The translations under genes and the position numbers were made by a program. The notes beneath the pieces were generated by a model. It was not told the DNA's origin, searched no databases, and saw only the letters and a list, made by a program, of their open reading frames with translations. A stretch of 64,000 nt of DNA, taken from contig JASJDZ010000001.1 in NCBI GenBank assembly GCA_030065575.1, positions 124,001-188,000 of the forward strand, given 5' to 3'. Source of the stretch: Acidimicrobiia bacterium (GTDB lineage: Bacteria; Actinomycetota; Acidimicrobiia; Spongiisociales; UBA5794). Below, one piece after another: positions 26,779 through 34,959 of the stretch. Each line of letters opens with the position of its first letter. Position 1 is the stretch's first letter.

Positions 26779-28320
26779 TTGGGCACTGTGAATCGTGAAC
26801 CAACATCAACATCGTCCTTCGGAGTCGGCAGGCGGCAAAGCCACGACGCGTCGAAGTTCTACGCTCGATTCCAGTCCCCCGTCATCTCCGACGATGACGG
26901 CATCACTGTTGCGCCCGAGATCGCCGAGCCGTGCATCCTGGGTGACGCCCGCAACATGAGCGCCATCCCCGATGGGTCGGTTGCCTTGGTGGTCACCTCA
27001 CCCCCGTATTTCGCCGGCAAGGAGTATGAAGAGAACCTCGGCGATGAGGGGGTGCCGGCGTCATACCTCGAGTACCTCGAACTGCTGCACGACGTGTTCG
27101 CCGAGTGTGTGCGCAAGCTGGAGCCGGGCGGGCGAATCGCCGTCAACGTTGCCAACCTCGGCCGCAAGCCATATCGCAGCCTGGCATCCGATGTCATTCA
27201 CATCCTCCAGGACCGTCTCCAGCTGCTCTTGCGGGGCGAAGTCATCTGGAAGAAGGCCGAAGGTGCATCGGGATCGGTCGCCTGGGGGTCCTATCGCAAA
27301 GCGACCAACCCGGTGCTGCGCGACATAACCGAGCGGGTGATCATTGCCAGCAAGGGCCGCTTCGACCGGGCCAAATCCCCCAAGCAGCGCGAAGCGCAGG
27401 GTCTCCCGTTCGACACGAAGATCACCGCAGATGAGTTCATGGAAGCGACGCTCGACATCTGGGAGATACCCTCGGAGAGCGCCCAGCGCGCCCGGCATCC
27501 GGCACCTTTCCCCGTCGGTCTGCCGCTGCGGCTCATCAACCTCTACACCTACGAGGGTGACCTCGTGCTGGACCCCTTCATGGGATCGGGGACAACGCTG
27601 GTGGCCGCAATCAAGCGCGACCGACGTCCCGTGGGTTACGACCTCGAGCCGGCGTATGTCGACATTGCGCGCGAGCGGGTCGCCGCCGAGCGCGAGTATC
27701 AGCGCAAGATCGCCGAAGTGCGAGCAATCGCCGGTGCTTCGATGGACGAAGACGCTGATTCGGTGGGAGCACCCACCGTTGATCCCAGCGATCATTTCCA
27801 GGCGCGAGCCACCAAGGAAGGCAAGGCTGCCCAGCAGATTGCGCAAGACACCCTGGAGGCAGCCGGGTTCACCGTGCAGAAGCGGTCCTACCGGGTCAAG
27901 GGGGCCGGCGCCCAGTTCAACTTCCTGGTCACCGATGCCGCCGACAACCCGTGGTACGTCGACGTATCCGGGGCGTTCACGACAACCCGGGGCGGGCTAC
28001 GCCGCACCGACACCGTGTGGAAGACGCTCGGACGCGCTCTCGTGCTGAGAGAGAGCGAGCGGCAACTACGCGAGGGTGAGCAGGTCGACGAAGCCACCGC
28101 TCCGCCCGTCCGGCTCCTGTTGCTCACATCTCACCTTCCCCAGCCGGCCAGCGAGGGAGACAAGGCACTGCGGGCGGCCGGCAAGAGCGGCGCATTCTGG
28201 GACGCCGTCGAGATGTACGACGAAGCCGGTCGAGCCCGGCTGGCCGCGTATGCCAGCGGGGAGAGCGCACGCCCACTGCCCGGCTTCTGGACCGCAGAAG
28301 AAGCAGAGGACTTCTCGTGA
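26779..28320 (+). CDS. Beta-class DNA methyltransferase with C-terminal nuclease-like domain
   Basis: 513 aa. Catalytic motif IV TSPPY (73-77) comes before the AdoMet motif DPFMGSGTT (265-273), the beta-class order, and an S-P-P-Y site points to N4-cytosine or N6-adenine methylation. RPVGYDLEPAYVDIARERV follows. Residues about 345-480 are extra: AAGFTVQKRSYRVKGAGAQFNF, WYVDVSGAFTTTRGGLRR and TVWKTLGRALVL look like a restriction-endonuclease fold with the usual acidic/Lys residues lost. The gene overlaps the next by 4 bp and heads a three-gene cassette. Confidence 0.85.
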   Translation: MGTVNREPTSTSSFGVGRRQSHDASKFYARFQSPVISDDDGITVAPEIAEPCILGDARNMSAIPDGSVALVVTSPPYFAGKEYEENLGDEGVPASYLEYLELLHDVFAECVRKLEPGGRIAVNVANLGRKPYRSLASDVIHILQDRLQLLLRGEVIWKKAEGASGSVAWGSYRKATNPVLRDITERVIIASKGRFDRAKSPKQREAQGLPFDTKITADEFMEATLDIWEIPSESAQRARHPAPFPVGLPLRLINLYTYEGDLVLDPFMGSGTTLVAAIKRDRRPVGYDLEPAYVDIARERVAAEREYQRKIAEVRAIAGASMDEDADSVGAPTVDPSDHFQARATKEGKAAQQIAQDTLEAAGFTVQKRSYRVKGAGAQFNFLVTDAADNPWYVDVSGAFTTTRGGLRRTDTVWKTLGRALVLRESERQLREGEQVDEATAPPVRLLLLTSHLPQPASEGDKALRAAGKSGAFWDAVEMYDEAGRARLAAYASGESARPLPGFWTAEEAEDFS

Positions 28321-28640
28321 GTCACCCCACCGTCGCCGTCGCCGTGATCCGGGACAACCCGCCCTCGATCCTCGTCGCCGAGGACTTCGCTGTTCTTCAT
28401 CGCGCGCTGGCAGTGCGGCTGGTCGCCCGGGCCGACCGCGGGCTCTTCTCCCCCGAGCTGGTGCAGGAGCTTCAGGATGCGTTGCTAGAGGAAAAGTGGA
28501 GCGATGCAGTGGCAATGTGGATCAAGCACACGGGAATCCCCATCGATGTGTACACCGAGGACGTGTACACGTCGGAACAGTTCCCGGCGGCGCTGTTGAG
28601 CGCCCAGATGCAGTTCTCACCTCTGTTCTCCGAGGGTTGA
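28317..28640 (+). CDS. Small protein of unknown function in methyltransferase cassette
   Basis: 107 aa starting with a GTG that overlaps the methyltransferase stop (GTGA). Mostly alpha-helical by eye: VLHRALAVRLVARADRGLFSPELVQELQDALLEEKWSDAVAMW-type amphipathic helices. I recognise no family. Tight coupling to both neighbours (4-bp overlap before, 6 bp after) suggests an obligatory partner of the methyltransferase or the putative nuclease, for example a specificity or control factor. Confidence 0.7.
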   Translation: MSHPTVAVAVIRDNPPSILVAEDFAVLHRALAVRLVARADRGLFSPELVQELQDALLEEKWSDAVAMWIKHTGIPIDVYTEDVYTSEQFPAALLSAQMQFSPLFSEG

Positions 28641-28646
28641 TCAACC

Positions 28647-29699
28647 ATGCCCGCACCGCGGACCGAGGTCACCGAGATCGTCACCGGTCTCGCCACGATG
28701 GGTTTCCCCAATGTGGCCCGGGCGCTCGAGGTCAGACCCCGCAACTTCCTCAACGTCGAGAACGAGCACTACTCGGCGCTGGGTGAGTCGTACGCCTCCG
28801 AGCAATTCACCGCCGAGTTCGACCGGGCCTGGGAGAACGGTGTGGCTTTTGCCCAGGCCGCCGATGGGCTCCGCGGGCGACCCCCGTGGTCGGTGGAGTG
28901 GAAGGGCAACCAGCGCCCGCCCGGCTATGAGCAGATCCCGGCGGATCTGCGAATCGACCACGTCTACCTGATCTCATGCAAGTACGGGTCAAACATCCTG
29001 CACAACCCTTCCCCGGGCAACCTATTCGTCAACCTGTTGCTCGACCGTGAGTATCGATCGGACACCGGCTGGTATCAGGAGGTTGCCCCCGATGCGTACC
29101 AGGCCTTCTACCTCGCATGCCGGGCCGAGGTCGGGACCGAAAGGCTGCCTGCGCGGGTCACCCAACTCGAAGACTCGCATTTGCGCCTCATCCGCGAGGG
29201 ATTGCCCAGACGACTGAGCGGCGATCTCGGGGATTCGTACACGCAGTTCTCTCACACGGTTGCAGCGGCTACAGCGCAGCGGTGGGCATCCAACATGCGA
29301 AACGAGCGGCGCCGCGAGACCATGCTGTGGCGCCTACTCCGGCTCGAGTCCGCGCCCTACTTCGTGCTCGGAGAGTCGGCCGACCGACGGCCCCTGCAGT
29401 ACCGGGTAGCCACCCCGTGGGATTTCAGGCTCCGCTATTCATTCCGCGACCTGCTCGTGAGCCCCAATCGGGAGGCACAGCAGCCTGTGGTGCATTGGAA
29501 GGCGCTTGTACACGATCGCGCCGTCGACGCCGAGATGAGTGTGGAGGGTCATGTTGAGATCCGTTGGTCGCACGGTCGCTTTGGTCCGTCACCCGAGGCC
29601 AAGGTCTATCTCGATACGCCGCACCACGATGTGCCCGGTTACTTCCCGCTCGACGAGCCGGCGCCGGAAACCCAGCCCGACCTACGGCTGTTCGACTGA
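28647..29699 (+). CDS. Putative restriction-endonuclease-like protein of methyltransferase cassette
   Basis: 350 aa, no named family recognised. Residues 30-130 hold a compact conserved-looking block: NFLNVENEHYSALGESYASE, VEWKG (83-87, an E-x-K), PADLRIDHVYLISCKYGSN (99-117) and HNPSPGNLF. E-x-K next to a buried D-x-H-V-Y strand and S-C-K is reminiscent of PD-(D/E)xK nucleases. The remaining 200 residues are helical then beta-rich. It follows the small gene by 6 bp. A restriction or defence nuclease paired with the upstream methylase is the best inference, unproven. Confidence 0.5.
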   Translation: MPAPRTEVTEIVTGLATMGFPNVARALEVRPRNFLNVENEHYSALGESYASEQFTAEFDRAWENGVAFAQAADGLRGRPPWSVEWKGNQRPPGYEQIPADLRIDHVYLISCKYGSNILHNPSPGNLFVNLLLDREYRSDTGWYQEVAPDAYQAFYLACRAEVGTERLPARVTQLEDSHLRLIREGLPRRLSGDLGDSYTQFSHTVAAATAQRWASNMRNERRRETMLWRLLRLESAPYFVLGESADRRPLQYRVATPWDFRLRYSFRDLLVSPNREAQQPVVHWKALVHDRAVDAEMSVEGHVEIRWSHGRFGPSPEAKVYLDTPHHDVPGYFPLDEPAPETQPDLRLFD

Positions 29700-29709
29700 C
29701 CGGGAGCTT

Positions 29710-30801
29710 TCAACTGCCCAGGAAGGCCCGGTCGTAGCGTGGTGCGACGACCTGCCAGTCGGCAGCAGCCATCCTGGGGCGCAGGGACTCTGCCGCACTG
29801 CGTCGAGCCTCGTCATTGGCGATTGCCCAGACCAGCTTGTCAACCAGATCCTCGTCGTCGCTGTAGAGACAATGCTCGTGGAGCTCCTCGGGGATCCGCT
29901 CCGGATAGACGAGGCGATCCGGCAGCACCGGGAAGGCGCCGGCGTAGATCGCTTCGGTGACGGAGATCCCGAAGTACTCGTGGCGGGCGGTGGAAACGAC
30001 AATGTCGGAAGAGACCAGAAGCGAGGCGTACTCGCTCGGCTCGGCCCACCCGTAGTGAATGATGCGCTCGCCCAGCTCGCCCCGGAGAGCAACAAACTCC
30101 TCGGGATCGGTGGGGAACTGCTCGCCGGCGAGAATCACCTCGAACTCGGCACCGCGCTGCTGGAGCGCAATGAGCGCCGCTTTCAACTCTGCCGGGCCCT
30201 TGTCGTACTCCCAGCGCTGGTTCCAGACGATGCGGGGCACATCACCGGGACGCGCCTCGGCACGGTCGAGCCGGCGCAGGTCGATGCCGACCGGCATCAC
30301 CTCCGAGTGGGCCTCTACCTCAGCGATGAGCTCGTGCTGTTGGTAGTCGGGGAACTGCTTCAAGAACCTCGGTATGTCGGCGAACCACTGGTCGTGGTGG
30401 TACTGCGAGTTGAACACAACGAGGTCGGCAGCCAGCATCGACGTCCAGTTGATCATCGGGTAGGTCAGGTCGACACGGTCTCGCGGGGACAGCGGATAGC
30501 CGAGCTGGTTCTCGTGCATGAACAGAATGACTCGCGCCGAGCCCACCGCAGAGCGGGCCAGACCGAGGAATCCCGGCACATTGAGCATGCTCGAGCACAC
30601 GATCGCATCGAACTCACCGCTCTCTGCCGCCGCCGCCCGGAACTCGGCCGCCAGCGAGACGTGGGCACCGTGCATCCGCCACTTCCAGAATCGGTCGCGG
30701 TGCGAGATGACAGTGACGTCGTGCTCCGAGAAGCGCCGGTACCCGTCGGCCCAGGCCGCATGCGACCCCCCGAAGTACGGCTCAACGACGGCAACCCTCA
30801 T
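29710..30801 (-). CDS. QTMAN-like glycosyltransferase (DUF3524, tRNA-queuosine alpha-mannosyltransferase family)
   Basis: 363 aa. The N terminus has the DUF3524 signature: VEPYFGGSHAAWADGYRR (7-24) and HRDRFWKWRMHGAHVSLA (34-51), as in eukaryotic GTDC1/QTMAN. The C-terminal half is a GT-B glycosyltransferase-group-1 domain: PRIVWNQRWEYDKGPAELK, FEVILAGEQF, HYGWAEPSEYASLLVSSDIVVSTARHEYFGISVTEAI-type block. QTMAN mannosylates queuosine in tRNA-Asp, and the bacterial members' substrate is less certain. It converges on the putative nuclease gene by about 10 bp. No queuosine synthesis gene is in view. Confidence 0.82.
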   Translation of the reverse strand: MRVAVVEPYFGGSHAAWADGYRRFSEHDVTVISHRDRFWKWRMHGAHVSLAAEFRAAAAESGEFDAIVCSSMLNVPGFLGLARSAVGSARVILFMHENQLGYPLSPRDRVDLTYPMINWTSMLAADLVVFNSQYHHDQWFADIPRFLKQFPDYQQHELIAEVEAHSEVMPVGIDLRRLDRAEARPGDVPRIVWNQRWEYDKGPAELKAALIALQQRGAEFEVILAGEQFPTDPEEFVALRGELGERIIHYGWAEPSEYASLLVSSDIVVSTARHEYFGISVTEAIYAGAFPVLPDRLVYPERIPEELHEHCLYSDDEDLVDKLVWAIANDEARRSAAESLRPRMAAADWQVVAPRYDRAFLGS

Positions 30802-30844
30802 GGCGACACCATAGGCGGCCCACCGACCGGCCGCCTCCCCCTCT

Positions 30845-30964
30845 CATTTTGGCGTACATCAGGCCCGTATATGGGCCTCAGATCCGCCAGAACGGGGAAC
30901 TGTCGGCCCACTCTCGTTTTGGCGTACACCAGGCCCGCATATGGGCCTCAGATCCGCCAAAACG
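30845..30964. repeat. 50-bp palindromic repeat, two copies with 70-bp period (locus 1)
   Basis: Copies at 30845-30894 and 30915-30964. Each has outer arms of the type CGTTTTGGCG/CGCCAAAACG and an inner stem AGGCCC/GGGCCT around the central GTATAT or GCATAT. The 20-bp spacer is GGGAACTGTCGGCCCACTCT. The pair sits between the start of the QTMAN-like gene and the end of recR. Confidence 0.95.
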
Positions 30965-30982
30965 GAGCGGCGATGGCTTGGG

Positions 30983-31576
30983 CTAGATCTCTTTGCGGCC
31001 GGCGAGGGCGCGGCCGAGGGTGATTTCGTCGGCGTAGTCGAGGTCGCCACCGACGGGTAGGCCGCTGGCGAGACGCGATACCCGCACCCCGAGCGGCTTG
31101 AGAAGCCGGGCGATATAGAGAGCCGTTGTGTCTCCCTCCACCGTGGGGTTGGTCGCCACGATGACCTCGCCGATCGACTCCGCGTCGATACGGGCGACCA
31201 GTTCCTTCATCCTCAGCTGCTCAGGACCGATGCCGGCGATCGGCGAGATGGCGCCACCGAGCACGTGGTAGCGACCCGTGAACTCCTGAGTGCGTTCGAG
31301 CACGGCGATGTCCTGAGCTCGCTCAACAACACAAACGGATGATGAGTCCCGACGCAGATCCAGGCAGATCGAGCACTCGATGTCGGCGGTGATGTTGAAG
31401 CACCGGTCGCAAAGACGCACCTGCTTGCGGAGGTCGATGATGGCGTGACCGAGACGCTCGGCATCGGCTTCGTCGATGTGCAGCAAGTGAAACGCCAGCC
31501 GTTGCGCGCTCTTCCGCCCGACGCCGGGCAGGCGCGCCAGTTCATCAACCAGACGTTGCACCGGCGGTTCGTACAT
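30983..31576 (-). CDS. recR: Recombination mediator RecR
   Basis: 197 aa, standard. Helix-hairpin-helix at LVDELARLPGVGRKSAQRLAFHLL, the Cys4 zinc finger CDRCFNITADIECSIC, then the Toprim domain with VVERAQDIAVLE, YHVLGGAISPIAGIGPEQL and VIVATNPTVEGDTTALYIARLL. It loads RecA on gapped DNA together with RecF and RecO. Its ATG overlaps the ybaB stop, giving the conserved dnaX-ybaB-recR order. Confidence 0.97.
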   Translation of the reverse strand: MYEPPVQRLVDELARLPGVGRKSAQRLAFHLLHIDEADAERLGHAIIDLRKQVRLCDRCFNITADIECSICLDLRRDSSSVCVVERAQDIAVLERTQEFTGRYHVLGGAISPIAGIGPEQLRMKELVARIDAESIGEVIVATNPTVEGDTTALYIARLLKPLGVRVSRLASGLPVGGDLDYADEITLGRALAGRKEI

Positions 31577-31902
31577 CAGCCGAGCAGACCGCCGAGATCC
31601 ATACCTCCCGCCAGGCCACCCATGGCGGCACCCGCATCATCTGATGCCATCTTCATGGCCGCGTTGACGGCAGCAACAACGAGGTCACCCGCCATCTCGG
31701 GATCATCCGGATCGAGGACTGCCGGATCGAATTCGACGGAAACCAGGTCTCCGCTTCCTTTGACTACGGCTTTGACAACACCGCCGCCGGCGGTGGCCTC
31801 GTAGGTGCGCTCGGCCAGATCGGCCTGCGCCTTTGCCATCTCTTCCTGCATCTTCTGCGCCTGTTGCATGAGCTGGCGCATGTCTTTTGGCATTCGTCCC
31901 AT
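31576..31902 (-). CDS. YbaB/EbfC-family nucleoid-associated protein
   Basis: 108 aa. DMRQLMQQAQKMQEEMAKAQADLAE is the hallmark N-terminal helix, followed by a small beta domain (YEATAGGGVVKAVVKGSGDLVSVEFDPAVLDP). The family forms DNA-binding dimers that coat the nucleoid. A Gly-rich tail (GGLAGGMDLGGLLG) ends the protein. It overlaps recR and is separated from dnaX by a repeat-filled 338-bp gap. Confidence 0.93.
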   Translation of the reverse strand: MGRMPKDMRQLMQQAQKMQEEMAKAQADLAERTYEATAGGGVVKAVVKGSGDLVSVEFDPAVLDPDDPEMAGDLVVAAVNAAMKMASDDAGAAMGGLAGGMDLGGLLG

Positions 31903-31982
31903 AGGAGAGAGGGTAGAGGACGACGGGGGATGGCGGTGTCACTAGCTGATTCCGACTCAAGGCGAACCCGCAAGGCGAGTCG

Positions 31983-32228
31983 GCCGGAGGCAAACTCACA
32001 CGAACCCGCAAAGCGAGTCGCTGGAGTTCAACCTCGCCGCAGGAGAGGCGGCATCAGAACTCCAGGCTCATTGCAGCCCTTGCCCGAGTTTGCCGGAGGC
32101 AAACTCACACGAACTCGCAAAGCGAGTCGCTGGAGTTCGACCTCTCCGCAGGAGAGGCGGCATCAGAACTCCATGCTCATTGCAGCCCTTGCCCGAGTTT
32201 GCCGGAGGCAAACTCACACGAACTCGCA
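31983..32228. repeat. 109-bp tandem repeat between dnaX and ybaB (two full units plus a partial)
   Basis: Units begin GCCGGAGGCAAACTCACACG at 31983, 32092 and 32201, exactly 109 bp apart; the third is cut off near 32228. Each full unit can fold: GGAGTTC/GAACTCC arms enclose an inner GC stem (GCCGC/GCGGC in copy 1, CCTCTCC/GGAGAGG in copy 2). The block fills most of the 338-bp gap and contains no convincing gene. A plus-strand open frame through it is an artefact of the repeat. Confidence 0.93.
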
Positions 32229-32240
32229 GGGCGAGTTCGC

Positions 32241-34028
32241 CTACTCAACAACCTCGCCGTCGAGCATGTCCACAACAAGCTCCGTCGGGTCGATAGCCCC
32301 TTCCTCGTCATCCTCAAGATCGCTCTTGTCGGGAGCCCGGGGAGGCTCCGGGGGCGGGGCAGCTGCCTCGACTTCGGCCGTCTTCGCCGCAAACTCCGGG
32401 ACGATGTTGACCCCGGTGAACTGGGCGGAAGCCTGGGTAAGCAGCTCGTGCAGCGCAGTATCCGTCTTCAACCTCTCCAAATGGAAAGGCAGGTGATCCG
32501 GCAGCTGGAACACGACCGTTGTGCCCTCCACCGAGACCGGAGCCGCCTCGAGCAGGAGCGCATGTTTCGACACTCCGGCGAGGTCCCGCATCCGGGCGGC
32601 TATGGCCGGCCAGGCCGACTCATAGGTAGCAAGGTCGAGAGAGGTTGGCTCCTGAGGGGGAGGCGTTGCCTGCTGCTGGGGCGTCGCTGCCGCCGGCTCT
32701 GGCGCCGGCTGTGGTGTGCGGCCTGCCGACTGTGGATGGCCCTTAGCCTCCTCTTGCTTCCCGGCCGGAGCTGCAGCGGGCTCAGACGAATCTGACACGC
32801 GCGCCTTTGTGCGCACGACCGGCTCGCTCGCTGCCGGCTGCTGGGGCGGTTCCAACGTGGGCGTGGCCGCGGGGGCGCTGCTCTGTTGCTCGAGCCGCTC
32901 CAATCGAACAGCCAGAGCTTCCGCGTCAACAGCTGTCTCGGGCCTGGTCAGCCGGATGAGCGTTAGCTCGGTCACCAGCCGCTCCTCTCTCCCCTGACGG
33001 AGGTGGAGAAGGGCTTCCGACAGCTGATCGACCGCCCGCAGGACCTCGGCTGCGGAGAGAACCTGGGCCTGGCGCCGCCATTCCTCGATGACGTCTACAG
33101 GCTCATCGGCGATCTCCTCGAGATTTGGCGCGTACTGAGCAAGGAAGACGCCGCGGAAGAACCCCATGGCCTCAGCTACAAACCGGCGCAGATCGCCACC
33201 GCGAGCCGCCAGTTCGGAAACGAGAGTCAATGCGCCCGGAGCATCCTGCTGAGCGATGGCCGTGGCGAGGCGCGAGAAAGCATCCCGATCGGCAAGCCCA
33301 AGAGCTCGGGCCACTGTGTCGGCAGCGACGCTTCCCCCACCGAGCGCGGCCACCTGTTCGAGCAAGCTCATTGCGTCACGGACAGACCCTTTGGCGTGAG
33401 TGGCGACACTGGCGAGGCCATCGGCAGACGCATCGAAGCCCTCTCGGGAGGCGATTCCCCGCAGGTGGTCGATGAGCACTTCGCTCGGCACCGGGAGGAA
33501 GTCGAACCGCTGCGCCCGGCTTCTGATCGTATCGAGCAACTTGTACGGCTCGGTAGTCGCCAGAACAAACACGACGTGCTCCGGCGGCTCCTCCAGCGTC
33601 TTGAGTAGGGCATTCCCTGCGGCTCGGGAGAGCATGTGAGCCTCGTCGAGGATGTACACCTTGCGGGAACCCCCGGCGACGGCAACGGTGCCGACGTTGG
33701 CTCGTATCTCGCGCACGTCCTCCACCTTGTTGTGCGACGCTGCGTCGAGCTCGATCACATCCAGCGAGTTGCCCTCGGCCACCGATGAACAGGAAACACA
33801 GTCGTTGCAGGGCTCGCCGTCGGGAAAGCGTTTTGGGCAGTTCAGCGACTTCGCCAGTAGCCGTGCGGTTGTTGTCTTGCCGGTTCCGCGCGGCCCGGCG
33901 AAGAGGTAAGCGTGGGCGACCTTCTCATCGACGACCTCGCGCGCCAGGGTGCGGGTTACGTGGTCCTGACCGACAACTTCATCAAATCGTTGCGGCCGAT
34001 ACTTGCGATAGAGCGCCTGGTAGTCCAT
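32241..34028 (-). CDS. dnaX: DNA polymerase III subunit gamma/tau
   Basis: 595 aa. The clamp-loader ATPase begins YQALYRKYRPQRFDEVVGQD. Walker A GPRGTGKTT (about 45-53) is followed by the four-Cys zinc module CPKRFPDGEPCNDCVSC, then DEAHML and the sensor region. Domain III runs to about 370. A long Pro/Ala/Gln-rich linker (about 380-480) leads to a tau-type C-terminal domain. It loads the beta clamp and couples polymerases at the fork. It heads dnaX-ybaB-recR, with the repeat block interrupting the spacing. Confidence 0.97.
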   Translation of the reverse strand: MDYQALYRKYRPQRFDEVVGQDHVTRTLAREVVDEKVAHAYLFAGPRGTGKTTTARLLAKSLNCPKRFPDGEPCNDCVSCSSVAEGNSLDVIELDAASHNKVEDVREIRANVGTVAVAGGSRKVYILDEAHMLSRAAGNALLKTLEEPPEHVVFVLATTEPYKLLDTIRSRAQRFDFLPVPSEVLIDHLRGIASREGFDASADGLASVATHAKGSVRDAMSLLEQVAALGGGSVAADTVARALGLADRDAFSRLATAIAQQDAPGALTLVSELAARGGDLRRFVAEAMGFFRGVFLAQYAPNLEEIADEPVDVIEEWRRQAQVLSAAEVLRAVDQLSEALLHLRQGREERLVTELTLIRLTRPETAVDAEALAVRLERLEQQSSAPAATPTLEPPQQPAASEPVVRTKARVSDSSEPAAAPAGKQEEAKGHPQSAGRTPQPAPEPAAATPQQQATPPPQEPTSLDLATYESAWPAIAARMRDLAGVSKHALLLEAAPVSVEGTTVVFQLPDHLPFHLERLKTDTALHELLTQASAQFTGVNIVPEFAAKTAEVEAAAPPPEPPRAPDKSDLEDDEEGAIDPTELVVDMLDGEVVE

Positions 34029-34067
34029 TGCGGCGATGGTAACCGAGGCCGGTGACAGATCGCCGGG

Positions 34068-34087
34068 AAATCACACGCGTGTGATTT
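34068..34087. promoter_or_regulatory. 20-bp perfect palindrome in dnaX divergent promoter region
   Basis: AAATCACACGCGTGTGATTT is a perfect 20-bp inverted repeat with no spacer, in the 80-bp gap between divergent dnaX and the DUF3152 gene. Its centre is 49 bp from the dnaX start and 31 bp from the other start. It looks like a dimeric regulator site (GntR- or CRP-like half TGTGA), regulator unknown. Confidence 0.75.
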
Positions 34088-34108
34088 GATTGGGCTTACC
34101 CTCCCCCT

Positions 34109-34957
34109 GTGAGTACTCCCCCGGGGCAAAGTCGGTCGTCGCGCTCCTTGTTCCGAACTGCCGTTTTCTTCTCGACTCTCTTTGCGTCGATCGTGACTTC
34201 AACTGCCGTGACCGGCCTCGATCCGGGGGAAGGCGCAATTTCAGAGCCGCAGCCGATCTTGATCGGTAGCGAACCCTTGGGCAACGGGCCCTTGCTCCCA
34301 CCGGGTCTCGAGATCTCCGACGACGGATGTGGCGCCTATTTAGCCGACTACTGCGTCGAAATCCCGATCCGTAGCGCCGGTGTACGAGCGGGCAACCCTG
34401 ATGAGGTTCGATCTTGCTCCACGGGCGATGACCATGAGCCTGCGGGGTCGTTGGAGGTGGTCGCCGCCCCGGCATCAGCGCCGTCGTCCGGCTCAATCCG
34501 GGTGAGGATCGAGGTCGAGGCAGGTCTGCAGATCGACGGTGAGTGCTTCGCCGACGAGGTGATGAGCATCCTGCGCAATCCGAGGGGATGGCAGGCGATC
34601 GATGACGTGGTCTTTGAGCAGACAGACGGGGACAGATCTGATCTGCGCCTGATCCTCGCCTCCCCCGACCGGACCGATGCCCTTTGCCACCCGGCACGAA
34701 CCGTTGGGCGCTTCTCGTGCCGCAAGCAGGACTCCGTCATTTTGAACCTCATGCGATGGGAGTCGGGGACCGATGATTACTCAGACGACCTGTCCAGTTA
34801 CCGGACCTACCTAGTGAATCACGAAGTAGGCCACTTCCTGGGTCGCGGGCATCTCCGGTGCCCCGGGCCCGGGGAGTTGGCGCCGGTGATGATGCAGCAG
34901 ACAAAAGGACTGGGCGAGTGCGAGCCCAATGGATGGCCGACAAAGGATGAGAGCTAA
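34109..34957 (+). CDS. DUF3152 secreted metalloprotease-like protein
   Basis: 282 aa from a GTG. One N-terminal membrane segment (LFRTAVFFSTLFASIVTSTAV) acts as a signal anchor. The C-terminal half has the DUF3152 pattern, ending with the zinc-metalloprotease motif NHEVGHFLGRGH (HExxH-x-x-G-x-x-H-like), then C-P-G and APVMMQQTKGLG (the Met-turn). Cysteine pairs suggest disulfides outside the cell. Substrate unknown. Divergent from dnaX, with a nucleotidase gene 2 bp downstream. Confidence 0.85.
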   Translation: MSTPPGQSRSSRSLFRTAVFFSTLFASIVTSTAVTGLDPGEGAISEPQPILIGSEPLGNGPLLPPGLEISDDGCGAYLADYCVEIPIRSAGVRAGNPDEVRSCSTGDDHEPAGSLEVVAAPASAPSSGSIRVRIEVEAGLQIDGECFADEVMSILRNPRGWQAIDDVVFEQTDGDRSDLRLILASPDRTDALCHPARTVGRFSCRKQDSVILNLMRWESGTDDYSDDLSSYRTYLVNHEVGHFLGRGHLRCPGPGELAPVMMQQTKGLGECEPNGWPTKDES

Positions 34958-34959
34958 GC

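Noticed and set aside
30845-30964. CRISPR-like direct repeats (also at 40892 and 52075)
   Set aside because: Units are long palindromes, spacers are 20 bp and nearly the same, and no cas genes are present.
29539-31023. Plus-strand open frame of 494 codons
   Set aside because: It is antisense to the QTMAN-like gene, which has clear family motifs, and overlaps the repeat pair.
31864-32496. Plus-strand open frame of 210 codons across the dnaX-ybaB gap
   Set aside because: It runs through the 109-bp tandem repeat and antisense dnaX; the protein is the repeat translated, with no family similarity.
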